The position numbers were made by a program, and so were the translations under genes. Shown in pieces: positions 34,481 through 43,003 of a stretch of DNA of 64,000 nt (its first letter is position 1; every line of letters begins with the position of its first letter). Source of the stretch: Pseudomonadota bacterium (GTDB taxonomy: Bacteria > Cyanobacteriota > Vampirovibrionia > Obscuribacterales > Obscuribacteraceae); the NCBI GenBank assembly GCA_021324135.1, contig JAJPJO010000115.1, forward strand, positions 1-64,000, given 5' to 3'. Below the pieces are notes generated by a model. The model did no database searches. It saw only the letters and a program-made list of their open reading frames with translations, and was not told the origin of the DNA.

Positions 34481-34984
34481 GTGAAAATTCTACAGCTGAC
34501 GGTCGAAGTTCTCGTGTCAAGTTACCAGGACGCAGGTCCTGGAAATCTCATCTGCGTAGTTCGCCTGGATGGCCTTGCTCTAATTGATGCCACGCCTGAA
34601 ATCGAGAAACTCCTTGCCGAGCGTGATATCAGTATGGAGGTACTGATAAGGGACTGGGAACGGCAAGGCGAACTGTCGAAGCCGCATTGGATTTCGAGAC
34701 GTCCAAGCGTTTCAATGGACGAGCTTTGCGCTCTTGCCGAGAAGGTATGGGACAAGAAGACACAACCATCGCTAAATCTGAGAATGACGAGCAATACGGT
34801 CTACCATGGAGTCTCTCTGATTGTGGCGATGTCTGACGGTTACGGTCCTCCCGACAACGACTTTACGTGGGTGCTGCGCCTTGTGCCTTACGGCGAGATA
34901 GAGGGCGAGGATGCCGAATTCGTACGCGAGCTCATCGGAACCATATCTAGATTGGCGAATCTGCCGACTTACCTGATCTCGTAG
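34481..34984 (+). CDS. Hypothetical protein, 167 residues
   Basis: No family is recognised. The protein starts with a GTG (an ATG one base earlier is out of frame). It reads as a small soluble alpha/beta protein: a strand-rich first 40 residues (MKILQLTVEVLVSS, then LICVVRLDGLALI), a helical middle with a Trp-rich RDWERQGELSKPHW, and a second strand group near 100-145 (VYHGVSLIVAMSDGYG, FTWVLRLVPYGEI). There is no signal peptide or membrane helix. It sits 60 bases after the O-methyltransferase, with a purine-rich but weak ribosome-binding region. The reading frame is credible by length and codon use, but the function is unknown. Confidence 0.6.
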   Translation: MKILQLTVEVLVSSYQDAGPGNLICVVRLDGLALIDATPEIEKLLAERDISMEVLIRDWERQGELSKPHWISRRPSVSMDELCALAEKVWDKKTQPSLNLRMTSNTVYHGVSLIVAMSDGYGPPDNDFTWVLRLVPYGEIEGEDAEFVRELIGTISRLANLPTYLIS

Positions 34985-35078
34985 TTCCCCTGGATATAGC
35001 ATCACATATGGTGGCGCTGCCCGGCGGAGGAAAGGTCCGTTTGGAGAAGAACTCTATCGAGTCAGCTCGCCGCATGAA

Positions 35079-35921
35079 TCATGACGCCGGTAACTGGTGA
35101 GTCATCTTCACCGCAGAATCGACTTTGCTGTGCAAATACGAAGCCAGGGAAAGCAGCTGAAGCGCTTCCTCCAACTCTATAGGCCATGCCTGACGATAAC
35201 TTCTAGTTTGCTCATCTTGAAACATCAAGAAAAATGCCTTGAGGAGGATCATGAACCCGTATTGCTCACCATAGTCCCGATCGCTGCAGAATGAGTTGAT
35301 TGCCAAAAGCGGCTTGCCGTTCCAGGGGAACGAGAAGGCGATTTCAGCCAGTTGCGGTCCGTCGCCACCAACGGCTGACTTGGCTCTTACCTTTTCGTTC
35401 AGCAATCGCATCGCTTCCTTTACAGCTTTGTGATAACCGGGCTCGGTGAAGTTCTCACCCCGGCAAATGATCTCTATATCGGGATGGAGTTTGCGCTGGC
35501 GCACGGCATTGCGAAATTGATTGGCGCGCTCCTCCGCCTCGGGCGGGACATAACTGGTTTTCGAACGGTCGAGCTGCCTCAGCTCGCACTCGGCGCCCAA
35601 CTCATAGCCGGCAAAGGAGAGCACCTGATTCATCTCTTTCGTGAACTTCTTCAGAGCCTGATCGCCGCGACTCTTCTTAATGTGGTAACCGGTGCGCCGC
35701 AGAAATGTGGCGAGGTTATCCGCGCAGCGGTTGCGATCCTGGTCAGCCGTCAAGGCGTAGGATAGCCGTCTGTGACGCGAGGCGTTGTGATAAACATCAT
35801 TAATGCCGCTCGAGATCAAGAGCGCACCCAGCTCACCGTCGCTTATCACATCCTCCAGCGCCACGAAAGCATCACACATCATTGTGATGTAAGTCGGGTC
35901 CACAGAAGGAATGGTTGTCAT
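35079..35921 (-). CDS. TIGR02391/Ymh-like family protein
   Basis: The C-terminal 110 residues (about 145-255) match the TIGR02391 (Hypoth_Ymh) pattern: HPDIEIICRGENFTEPGYHK, AVKEAMRLLNEKVRAKSAVG, AEIAFSFPWNGKPLLAIN, and then the EQYGFMILLKAFFLMF helix near the end. This family is often encoded in mobile or defence-associated loci, but its biochemistry is not established. The N-terminal 110 residues are a separate helical domain (LISSGINDVYHNASRHRRLS, DNLATFLRRTGYHI) that I do not recognise. There is no membrane segment. No mobile-element genes adjoin it here. Confidence 0.65.
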   Translation of the reverse strand: MTTIPSVDPTYITMMCDAFVALEDVISDGELGALLISSGINDVYHNASRHRRLSYALTADQDRNRCADNLATFLRRTGYHIKKSRGDQALKKFTKEMNQVLSFAGYELGAECELRQLDRSKTSYVPPEAEERANQFRNAVRQRKLHPDIEIICRGENFTEPGYHKAVKEAMRLLNEKVRAKSAVGGDGPQLAEIAFSFPWNGKPLLAINSFCSDRDYGEQYGFMILLKAFFLMFQDEQTRSYRQAWPIELEEALQLLSLASYLHSKVDSAVKMTHQLPAS

Positions 35922-36135
35922 CCGTTTTTATCTCGAGCGCATGATTCCTCTTACTATTTTATATTTCATATCTTGCTAAACTGTGGCCGCGCGAGTAAAT
36001 AATCGTGTGCCGGCCTGGTTATTTAATCGAAACCCGGCAACCCGGCTCGCTTTTTAAGCTTTTCAGGCTGGCCGCCGAGTCCGGCCTGGATCGATTCATG
36101 GCTGATAATGCATGACACTCAAAGAAGGAAAGTCG

Positions 36136-37113
36136 ATGGACGTGGCAAATTCGATCGAAGAACTGGTCGGCAACACGCCCATTGTAAAGCTGAGCCGCTT
36201 CGGCGCCGCTTTATCACACAACCTCTTTGGCAAGTGCGAATTTTTGAACCCGGGCGGATCGGTAAAGGATCGCATCGCTTTCCATATGGTAAGCAAAGCT
36301 GAGCGGTCGGGATCTCTCCGACCCGGCGGCACGATAGTCGAAGCGACGGCCGGAAACACTGGCATCGGTCTGGCGCTTGTTGCCGCATTGCGAGGCTACA
36401 AGCTCATAACCGTCGTTTCCCAGAAAGTGAGCCAGGATAAAGTCAAGTTTCTGCAGGCACTCAAGGCAGAGGTCGTCGTCTGCCCATCCGGCAAATCAAT
36501 TGAGGATCCCGAACATTTCATGAATCGCGCTCGCGCCATCGCCGAGTCGCAAGGCGCGTGGTTGGCGGATCAATTCAACAATGCCGACAACATCGAAGTG
36601 CATTACAAAACTACCGGGCCTGAAATCTGGCGCCAAACCGAGGGTGCAGTCGATGTTCTTGTTGTTGGTGTCGGCACTGGTGGCACACTTACCGGCGCCG
36701 GCAGATATCTGAAGGAGCGCAAACGAGAGCTAAAGATTGTTCTTGCCGATCCGGTCGGCAGCCTGCTTGCCGATCTGGTTCAGGGAAAGGCAGGCGGCAG
36801 GAGTTCATCATACATCGTCGAGGGCATAGGGCAGGATTTCGTCCCCGGCAACTTCGATCTATCCCTGGTTGATGACGTTATTCAAGTAAGCGACAAGGAC
36901 GCGATTGCATGCGCCAGAGATCTCTTTGCCGCAGAGGGAATGTTCGTCGGCAGCTCATCAGGCTGCATAGCTCATGCCGCTCGGGCATACTGCGGCAAAA
37001 CTTCCGGGGCTGCCAAAAACGTCGTTGCGATTTTACCGGATGGCGGGCGCGGTTACCTCAGCACCATATACGATGCAACCTGGATGGCTGAGAAGCTTCC
37101 CCCTTCTCAGTGA
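36136..37113 (+). CDS. PLP-dependent cysteine synthase / cystathionine beta-synthase-like enzyme
   Basis: The ATG at 36136 (MDVANSIEELVG) has AAGGAA 6-7 bases upstream and is preferred over the ATG at 36112. The fold-type II PLP motifs are clear: ELVGNTPIVKLSR, the Schiff-base Lys in NPGGSVKDRIA, the substrate loop EATAGNTGIGLAL (the Ser/Thr-rich asparagine loop), and the phosphate-binding VGVGTGGTLTGAGRYLKE. The GSSSGCIAHAA motif near the end contacts the PLP pyridine. Members make cysteine from O-acetylserine, or cystathionine from serine and homocysteine. By eye it lies closer to short cystathionine beta-synthases without a CBS domain, but cysK cannot be excluded. It stands alone; its 3' end overlaps a convergent small gene by 7 bases. 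Confidence 0.85.
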   Translation: MDVANSIEELVGNTPIVKLSRFGAALSHNLFGKCEFLNPGGSVKDRIAFHMVSKAERSGSLRPGGTIVEATAGNTGIGLALVAALRGYKLITVVSQKVSQDKVKFLQALKAEVVVCPSGKSIEDPEHFMNRARAIAESQGAWLADQFNNADNIEVHYKTTGPEIWRQTEGAVDVLVVGVGTGGTLTGAGRYLKERKRELKIVLADPVGSLLADLVQGKAGGRSSSYIVEGIGQDFVPGNFDLSLVDDVIQVSDKDAIACARDLFAAEGMFVGSSSGCIAHAARAYCGKTSGAAKNVVAILPDGGRGYLSTIYDATWMAEKLPPSQ

Positions 37114-37292
37114 CCGGGTGTGCTGGAAGACTGATTCTGAGTCGCGGACGGATCGGTGGGCAGCGCGCTGGTGAAAACGCTCGTCAGATAGTTGACGGCA
37201 ATGACGAGGATGATGCAGCCGAGAATTGCGAACATCAAGATCATCTTGAAGCCACGGCTCAGATACGATTGTGCTTTATCATCAAGGCTCAC
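37107..37292 (-). CDS. Small single-pass membrane protein (61 residues)
   Basis: A GTG at 37292, with AGAGGTGG just upstream, starts a frame coding for a short charged N-terminus (SLDDKAQSYLSRGF), one hydrophobic helix of about 22 residues (MILMFAILGCIILVIAVNYL), and a Ser/Thr/Pro/Gln-rich tail. An earlier TTG at 37316 would add 8 residues. The frame and composition are good for a real small membrane protein, but there is no recognisable family. It converges on, and overlaps by 7 bases, the cysteine synthase-like gene. Confidence 0.6.
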   Translation of the reverse strand: MSLDDKAQSYLSRGFKMILMFAILGCIILVIAVNYLTSVFTSALPTDPSATQNQSSSTPGH

Positions 37293-37314
37293 GTTGCCCA
37301 CCTCTTGCGCTATC

Positions 37315-37342
37315 AAATCCGTTATACCCGGCGGACGGATTT
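37315..37342. terminator. Hairpin with A/T ends between minus-strand genes
   Basis: AAATCCGT and ACGGATTT form a perfect 8-base stem around a 12-base loop, followed by further T on the plus strand. It lies between the TPR gene stop at 37353 and the small membrane gene, so it could end transcription of the TPR gene. Confidence 0.55.
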
Positions 37343-37352
37343 TTCAGCAAAA

Positions 37353-38615
37353 CTAACCGCGGATTTGATTGGCTCGCGCCTGCAGCTTCGAAGCTTCCTT
37401 TTGCCTGTCCGTTTTTTTCAGAAGATAGGCATACTTATCGAGAATGGAAGCCAAAGAGGCATGATGCGGTCCGTTTATGCGCTCTTTGATCTTGAGTGCC
37501 GAGCCGACCAAATCGGCTGCTTCATGGTACTGCCCCTGGTGCTCGAGAATGGTTGCCAGGGCAAGTTGTATATCCGCGACGTTGCTGCTGTTCTTGCCAT
37601 ATGCACTCTGGAAGGACTCGAGCGCCTGGCTGTACAATTGTTCGGCTGCCTGAACTTTGCCGAGGCTGATCAGCGTTTGTCCATAAGCGTCCAGTTGCTC
37701 GAATGTTTTCGGCTTGGGCAAGCCAATCGTTTCCTTGCACATTGAATAAGCCTTCTGCAAAAGAGGCTCGGCCAGGGCATATCGTTCCTCCGACGCGTAG
37801 AGCTTGCCCAGATTGGAATAGCTCTGGGCCAGGGCGAGGTGACTGCCGGTCAGGACATGCTCACGCAGCGTCAGCGCTTGCTTGTACAATTTCTCCGAGT
37901 CCGGTTTGCGTGCGTGCGCAGTGTTAGCGTTCCGGTCCATGTAAGCATCGGCAACCTGATCGAGAAGCACGGCAAGCTCAAGGCATTGATTGTTGGTGCG
38001 GCTCTCCGTTGATTGTTTCAGCTCGGCAAGCTGCGCTCGTGCCTTCTCCAGCTCGTGATGATGACTGAAAAAATCGCCGAGCTGTTTCATCGAGTTGGAC
38101 AGATTCTGGTAATCCCTGATCTGCATATCGGCAAACTTCTCGATGCGCTGGCAGAGGGCATCAGCTTTCTCGAGTTTCTTGCGCTTCAAATAAAACTGGC
38201 ACAATCGCGCCGCGGAATCGACGACATCGACATCAAAAGCGCCGAGCGCCTTTTGCTTGATCGTCACCGATTGCTCGAACAGCGGCTCGGCTTTGTCGAA
38301 TTGGCCCCGGCTGTTGTAGAGGACCCCGAGATTGGTGCAACTGGTGGCCAGCCTCAGATCGTTGGCGCCGAATTTTCTCGCCTCGGTCAACGCCGTTTGA
38401 AATTGTCGCTCTGCCTCGCCATAGCGATTCTCTTTGAAGGCCTCGGCGCCAATCCTTGTCGATTTCTCCCACTCTGAGGGTCCGGCTTGCGCCGATGGTG
38501 AATGGACGAGGGCGCCGGCACAGGCGAGCGATATAAACGCAAGGCGCCCTGCCAGGGCAAATGAAGTTGAATAGGCCGATAAGCCTGTTTGATTTTTTGA
38601 TTTACGATTCGCCAT
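37353..38615 (-). CDS. Secreted kinesin-light-chain-like TPR protein
   Basis: A signal peptide is visible after a basic start (FALAGRLAFISLACAGALV, cleavage near AQA-G at about residue 45). The rest is made of about seven 42-residue TPRs of the kinesin-light-chain style, for example SCTNLGVLYNSRGQFDKAEP and QSYSNLGKLYASEERYALAE. It ends in the motif YAYLLKKTDRQKEASKLQAR, which recurs in the TPR protein at 43658-44395. Such repeats bind other proteins; an extracytoplasmic scaffold is likely, with an unknown partner. The start ATG has no strong ribosome-binding site. Confidence 0.8.
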   Translation of the reverse strand: MANRKSKNQTGLSAYSTSFALAGRLAFISLACAGALVHSPSAQAGPSEWEKSTRIGAEAFKENRYGEAERQFQTALTEARKFGANDLRLATSCTNLGVLYNSRGQFDKAEPLFEQSVTIKQKALGAFDVDVVDSAARLCQFYLKRKKLEKADALCQRIEKFADMQIRDYQNLSNSMKQLGDFFSHHHELEKARAQLAELKQSTESRTNNQCLELAVLLDQVADAYMDRNANTAHARKPDSEKLYKQALTLREHVLTGSHLALAQSYSNLGKLYASEERYALAEPLLQKAYSMCKETIGLPKPKTFEQLDAYGQTLISLGKVQAAEQLYSQALESFQSAYGKNSSNVADIQLALATILEHQGQYHEAADLVGSALKIKERINGPHHASLASILDKYAYLLKKTDRQKEASKLQARANQIRG

Positions 38616-38858
38616 AAGAGCTCTGAGCGGTTGCCATTCTTAGCTGCATTTCAGCGGCGTCTGGTCGCCTTCGATTTCGATCGTTGTGGAGAGATAGCAG
38701 CAAAACGCATGAATTAAGTGGATATGCGGACCGATCGACTTAAGATATCGCTTAAAGATATCAAGAATTCAGCCAGCAGGATCTTAACCGACGGGGTTGT
38801 CAGTTCAATCGAAAAAACGCTTAAGATCGGCTCAGATAAGATCGGCAACAGGTTCGCT

Positions 38859-39764
38859 CTAGATGCCAAGCGCTGCTTTGATGGTTTCTTCCGTCAAGCG
38901 CCTCTGCGGTTGCAAGTCATCGGGCAAGACCTCGCATCCCTTGAGGGGTTTGCTCATGTTCTCACTCAGCATTCTCACCTGGGCAACCGAAACCAGTGGA
39001 TCAGCGGAGATCCGCTCCAGAACCGATGCCAGCGTGTAGTGGCAGATTGAAGGGAGCGGCAATATCACAGCCAGCTTCTTCTTGACGCGGGCGACGCGCC
39101 TGACGGCTTCGCCCAGGGACATCTCCTCAGGTCCCAGAACAGCGACCGTTTGCCCAATCAATCGGTGTCCGAGGAAGCAAGCCAGCATCACATCCACGAA
39201 GTCGTCGATTGAGACGGGGCGTATCTTTCGGGGAAGCAGTCCCACCGGCGCGAAGAACGGAAACGTGTCAAGCGCTGATGCAATGTGGGAAATCATATGG
39301 TCGCCCGGGCCGAAAATCATGCCCGGTTTGAGGATTGTGTAGTCGAGACCGGAGCTCCGCACAATCTCCTCGGCTTCCCACTTTGTCTGGAGATACTTTG
39401 AAAACGAGCGCGGGCGCGCCCGCAAGTAGCTGACGAAAATCAAACGGCTGATCCCCGCCTTGCGCGCCGCCTGGACAACCCGCATGGTGCCCTCGACGTG
39501 CACCTTCTGAAAGTCGCCCTTCTCGGCTTCCCGATTGATGCCGACTAGATGCGCGACGCCGTCGCAATTGTTGAAAGCTTGAAAAAGCTTGCGCTCATCA
39601 GTGAGGAGCATCGGCATAAAGTTGATGTTCGGAAACTTGCGCATCGATTCGCCGCTTGGATTGACGCCGCGCGCCACAACCGTGGGAAAATGCCCGAGCG
39701 AAATCAGCTTGTAGGCGAGGTGCTCGCCCAGAAAGCCAGTGCCGCCGGTAATCGTAATCCTCAT
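38859..39764 (-). CDS. NDUFA9-like atypical short-chain dehydrogenase/reductase
   Basis: A Rossmann fold is evident from ITGGTGFLGEHLAYKLI at the N-terminus (TGxxGxxG NAD(P)-binding motif). Further on are CDGVAHLVGINREAEKGDF, VHVEGTMRVVQAARKAGISR, the YxxxK pair in SKYLQTKWEAEEIV, and LKPGMIFGPGDHM. The combination (VHVEGT, S-Y-x3-K-x2-AE, KPGxIFGPGD) matches the bacterial proteins related to the complex I subunit NDUFA9 and other atypical SDRs. Cofactor is likely NADP(H); a sugar-nucleotide or quinone-linked role has been suggested for relatives, but the substrate is unknown. It is divergent from the M16 peptidase gene. Confidence 0.82.
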   Translation of the reverse strand: MRITITGGTGFLGEHLAYKLISLGHFPTVVARGVNPSGESMRKFPNINFMPMLLTDERKLFQAFNNCDGVAHLVGINREAEKGDFQKVHVEGTMRVVQAARKAGISRLIFVSYLRARPRSFSKYLQTKWEAEEIVRSSGLDYTILKPGMIFGPGDHMISHIASALDTFPFFAPVGLLPRKIRPVSIDDFVDVMLACFLGHRLIGQTVAVLGPEEMSLGEAVRRVARVKKKLAVILPLPSICHYTLASVLERISADPLVSVAQVRMLSENMSKPLKGCEVLPDDLQPQRRLTEETIKAALGI

Positions 39765-39923
39765 TGTCGGGTGCCGAGTATAGTAAGTGTTTTGAAGGCT
39801 AAAGCGCGTAGGATGAGATTGGATCGATCCGAGCTATCTGAAGTGTACTGTACCAGCTTCGCTGCGATATAAGCGCGAAAATCGAAATTTCTTGGTATCT
39901 TAGATGTTTGTTCCAATTCTCAT

Positions 39924-39941
39924 CGACCGATAAAACGGTCG
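39924..39941. promoter_or_regulatory. Hairpin or operator in leader of M16 peptidase gene
   Basis: CGACCG and CGGTCG form a perfect 6-base inverted repeat around ATAAAA, 18 bases before the ATG at 39960. It could be an operator or a small leader hairpin. There is no downstream T-run, so a terminator is unlikely. Confidence 0.4.
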
Positions 39942-39959
39942 GAAACGAAGAGTTATGCA

Positions 39960-42803
39960 ATGGTAAACACGCTTAAACAATCAGATTGGCTCTCCGAGCT
40001 GGGCATCGAGAAAGTCTCGGAAGTCAAGAATGTGCAGGAGTACCGGCTCTCCAACGGGCTCAAGGTTCTTCTCATGGAGAACCACACGGCGCCCGTCGTG
40101 ACTTTTCTCGTTCTCTATAAAGTAGGCAGCCGCAACGAAGCTGTCGGTCATACCGGGGCGACGCACTTCCTCGAGCATATGCTTTTCAAAGGAACGAAAA
40201 AGCACAACCCGGACAATGGCAACGGCATCGATGATTTACTGACGCAAATCGGGGCTTACTGGAATGCCACCACCTGGTTCGATCGCACCAGTTATTTCGA
40301 GGTTGTGCCTGCCGAGTTTATGGATTTGTGCATCAAGCTCGAAGCCGATCGCATGCGCAATCTTTTGCTCCGCCAATCAGATCGCGACTCGGAGATGTCT
40401 GTTGTAAGAAACGAATTAGAGCGTGGCGAAAATTACCCGGAAGAGGCTCTCGAGAAGGAACTATATGCGGTGGCATTCCGCGAACATCCCTACCATCATC
40501 CGACCATCGGCTGGCGCTCGGATGTAGAGGGTGTGGCGCTCGATCGCCTGCGTGAATTCTACGATACCTTTTACTGGCCGAACAACACGACCACCGTTCT
40601 TCTGGGCGATTTCCAGCCGGAGGAAGCGCTCAAGGTAATCAATAAGTATTATGGTCCCATAAAATCGTCACCGCATCCGATACCGGATGTTTATACAATC
40701 GAGCCGCCGCAAGAGGGCGAACGCCGCCTCGAGATTATTCGCGCCGGCGATCTGTCGCGGGTTTGGATCGGATATCACGTATGCCAGGCGGCGCACGACG
40801 ATAACTACGCGCTGGCAGCCATCAGGCACATTTTGGGAAGCAGCTATGAGCGTTCCAGCCGTTTGTACAAAGCCCTCATCGATACGGGAGTGGCAGCAGA
40901 AGCCTTTGCCCGCCATGACGAGCTTCGGGATCCCGGTTTGTTCATCGTCGGTGCATCGCTGAATCCCGGGGTGCCGGCGGAAAAGGCCGAGAAAATCATT
41001 CTTGAGGAATTGCAAAAATTAACCACTCAGCCGGTCGATAGCGAAGAACTCGAGCGGGCAAAAAGCGCGAACTTGAAAGGAACGATTCTGGCCAAGGCCG
41101 ATCCGAGCAGCATGGCATTCATGCTCGGCGAAGCCGAGTCCAAAGCTGATTGGCGCTGGCTCATGGAATACGATGATAAATTCGAGTCCGTCACCGCCGA
41201 CGATATCATGCGAACGGCAGGTACTTACTTCAAGAAGAACAATCGCACCATAGGTTACTTCAAACCTCTGCAATCCCTGACCGAGCAGGCTGGTGGCGCC
41301 GATGGTGCCGAGGGCGAAGCGGCAGTGGAACCTGGTGGTCAGGAAGAGTTTGATGAAAGCGGAGCTGGTCCGGCTGTCATCGGGCTCCCGGCTGGTTTTG
41401 CCGAGCCGCAGCCGCGCGAACGCTCGGCTCCTGCGGCTGAGAGTTCGTTCGGCAAAGATGAACTGAAGACTTTGCTGGCGGAGTCGGTAAAGGCAGTAAA
41501 GGTAAAAATTCCCAAGAGCAAGACGCCCGCCAAGACATTCGTCGAGCGGGTGCGCAAGGAAGTATTGCCGAACGGCTTGACCGTATTGCTCATGCAAAAT
41601 CCCGGAACGCAATCAGTCGGCTTCGCACTGAGTCTGCGAGCCGGCCGATATTTCACCCGCAATGAAAAGGGAAGTCTGGCCGAGCTGGTGGGTGAATTGC
41701 TGCCGCGCGGTTCCAAGAAGTACAGCAAATTGAAGATTGCCGAAATTCTGGAAGGCATGGGCATCCCATCGGGATTGGAATTTTCAGTAGACAACTATCG
41801 GCTCAGCCTGGCATCGCATATGGTGAGCAGCGATTTCAAGCAATATCTCGACTTGCTCGAGGATGTTTTGAAAGAACCGCTCATGGATGCCGAAGAGTTG
41901 AGGAAGGTAAAAACGGAATGGATAGCGAGACTGGTCGAGAGCGCCAACAATACCAGGAGCGTCGCCTGGAACGCCTTGAAGCGCGCCATTTATCCAGCCG
42001 GTCATCCGCTTTACGATGATTCATTTACCGAGCAAATCGAAGAGTTGACTCAGGTCGACAGTGCCGCTCTGCTGGAAACGCATGCTCGTTTGGTCAGCCC
42101 CCAGAGAGGCTATATCGCTGTGGTCGGTGATATCGATCTTGATGAAGCCCTAACGGAGATTTCCTCACGCTTCGGGATCTGGACGGGCGATATTCCAGGA
42201 GAGATCGAAATTCCCGAGGTTCCCTTGAGCGGTCAGCGGCGTTACCTTGAGGTCGAGATTCCGGACAAGAGCAGCGTCGATGTTCTGATGTCGCACCCCA
42301 CCATCCTGCGCCGCAACAACAAAGATTTCTATGCTGCGAAGCTGGCCAATGCCGCCCTCGGGCAAGATACAATCACCTCGCGCCTCGGAAATGTCGTACG
42401 CGATCGAGCCGGTCTGACCTATGGCATCCACTCCATGTTCTCCGACACTGCATTTGGTGGTGCACCATGGTCGGTGACCCTGACTTTGAATCCGAAGAAC
42501 ATCGACAAGGGAATCTACCTGGTCAATCAGGTGCTCGAGGAATACATGAGCCGAGGTATCCTTCCTGAGGAGCTGTCGCGTGAAACGGGGCGGGCTGTCG
42601 GAGCCTTCAAGGTCGGCCTGGCATCCTCGCTGGGAATTGCGCGCGTTCTGGCCGAACTCGAGTTCCTCGGCCTGGGTGTGAAGGAGCTGGACGAGGTAAG
42701 CAAGAAGTACTTATCGGTCACCAAAGCTCAAGCTGATGAGGCGATGCGCAAGTACTTCCATCCCGAATCCGCGACGACCGTGATCGCCGGTACCCTGCGC
42801 TAA
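39960..42803 (+). CDS. Fused double M16 (pitrilysin/insulinase) peptidase
   Basis: This 947-residue protein carries two M16 units. The first has the inverted zinc motif HFLEHMLFKGT (HxxEH) near residue 80, with the third ligand Glu about 75 residues later (VVRNELERGENYPEEALEKE). The middle has an acidic disordered linker of about 75 residues. The second unit (VLPNGLTVLLMQNPGTQSVG onward) has SLAELVGELLPRGSKKY in the equivalent place, so it lacks the HxxEH zinc site and should be a non-catalytic partner, as in other M16 pairs. These peptidases cut peptides inside a closed chamber. No signal peptide is seen. The C-terminal half has the usual RxxY-type substrate-binding region (DRAGLTYGIHSMF). 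Confidence 0.88.
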   Translation: MVNTLKQSDWLSELGIEKVSEVKNVQEYRLSNGLKVLLMENHTAPVVTFLVLYKVGSRNEAVGHTGATHFLEHMLFKGTKKHNPDNGNGIDDLLTQIGAYWNATTWFDRTSYFEVVPAEFMDLCIKLEADRMRNLLLRQSDRDSEMSVVRNELERGENYPEEALEKELYAVAFREHPYHHPTIGWRSDVEGVALDRLREFYDTFYWPNNTTTVLLGDFQPEEALKVINKYYGPIKSSPHPIPDVYTIEPPQEGERRLEIIRAGDLSRVWIGYHVCQAAHDDNYALAAIRHILGSSYERSSRLYKALIDTGVAAEAFARHDELRDPGLFIVGASLNPGVPAEKAEKIILEELQKLTTQPVDSEELERAKSANLKGTILAKADPSSMAFMLGEAESKADWRWLMEYDDKFESVTADDIMRTAGTYFKKNNRTIGYFKPLQSLTEQAGGADGAEGEAAVEPGGQEEFDESGAGPAVIGLPAGFAEPQPRERSAPAAESSFGKDELKTLLAESVKAVKVKIPKSKTPAKTFVERVRKEVLPNGLTVLLMQNPGTQSVGFALSLRAGRYFTRNEKGSLAELVGELLPRGSKKYSKLKIAEILEGMGIPSGLEFSVDNYRLSLASHMVSSDFKQYLDLLEDVLKEPLMDAEELRKVKTEWIARLVESANNTRSVAWNALKRAIYPAGHPLYDDSFTEQIEELTQVDSAALLETHARLVSPQRGYIAVVGDIDLDEALTEISSRFGIWTGDIPGEIEIPEVPLSGQRRYLEVEIPDKSSVDVLMSHPTILRRNNKDFYAAKLANAALGQDTITSRLGNVVRDRAGLTYGIHSMFSDTAFGGAPWSVTLTLNPKNIDKGIYLVNQVLEEYMSRGILPEELSRETGRAVGAFKVGLASSLGIARVLAELEFLGLGVKELDEVSKKYLSVTKAQADEAMRKYFHPESATTVIAGTLR

Positions 42804-42933
42804 GCGCTTAAGCTCTCGTTTGAACGAGAGGGACGACATAACATCCGCGCCTGCGAGAGTCGCACCGTCCCTGGTAGCAGTACCGCGTCTGGTGTCAGGA
42901 CATATACACTGAATATAGTATCGCTTGTCCAGG
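42804..42933 (+). ncRNA. Structured intergenic segment, candidate RNA element or 3' UTR
   Basis: After the M16 stop, several perfect inverted repeats are packed into about 80 bases: CTCTCGTT/AACGAGAG (42813-42830), AGGGACG/CGTCCCT (42829-42835 and 42866-42872), GCGA/TCGC (42853-42863) and GGTA/TACC (42873-42884). The CTCTCG arm can pair with either CGAGAG copy (42825-42830 or 42854-42859), so alternative folds are possible. A terminator follows at 42934-42966. No open frame covers it. I do not recognise a known RNA family. Confidence 0.35.
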
Positions 42934-42966
42934 CAAAAATTCTGCTGTACAGCTTGCAGTTTTTTG
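42934..42966. terminator. Rho-independent terminator before the gene at 43004
   Basis: An A-run (42935-42939) precedes CTGC; a GCTGTACAGC core follows; GCAG and then six T residues (42960-42965) close the structure. The A- and T-runs can extend the stem. It lies 38 bases before the next ATG and about 130 bases after the M16 stop. Confidence 0.65.
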
Positions 42967-43003
42967 TTACCATTACCTCAGCTATCTAGAAAGCGAGCTA
43001 AAA

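Noticed and set aside
38718-39050. Plus-strand frame of 110 codons overlapping the 3' end of the NDUFA9-like gene
   Set aside because: More than half is antisense to a confident gene, there is no Shine-Dalgarno, and no family pattern. Short direct repeats in 38735-38850 (AAGATATC, AAGATCGG) were noted but are too short to interpret.
41700-41800. Second zinc site in the M16 peptidase
   Set aside because: The position equivalent to HxxEH reads LAELV, so the second domain is called non-catalytic.
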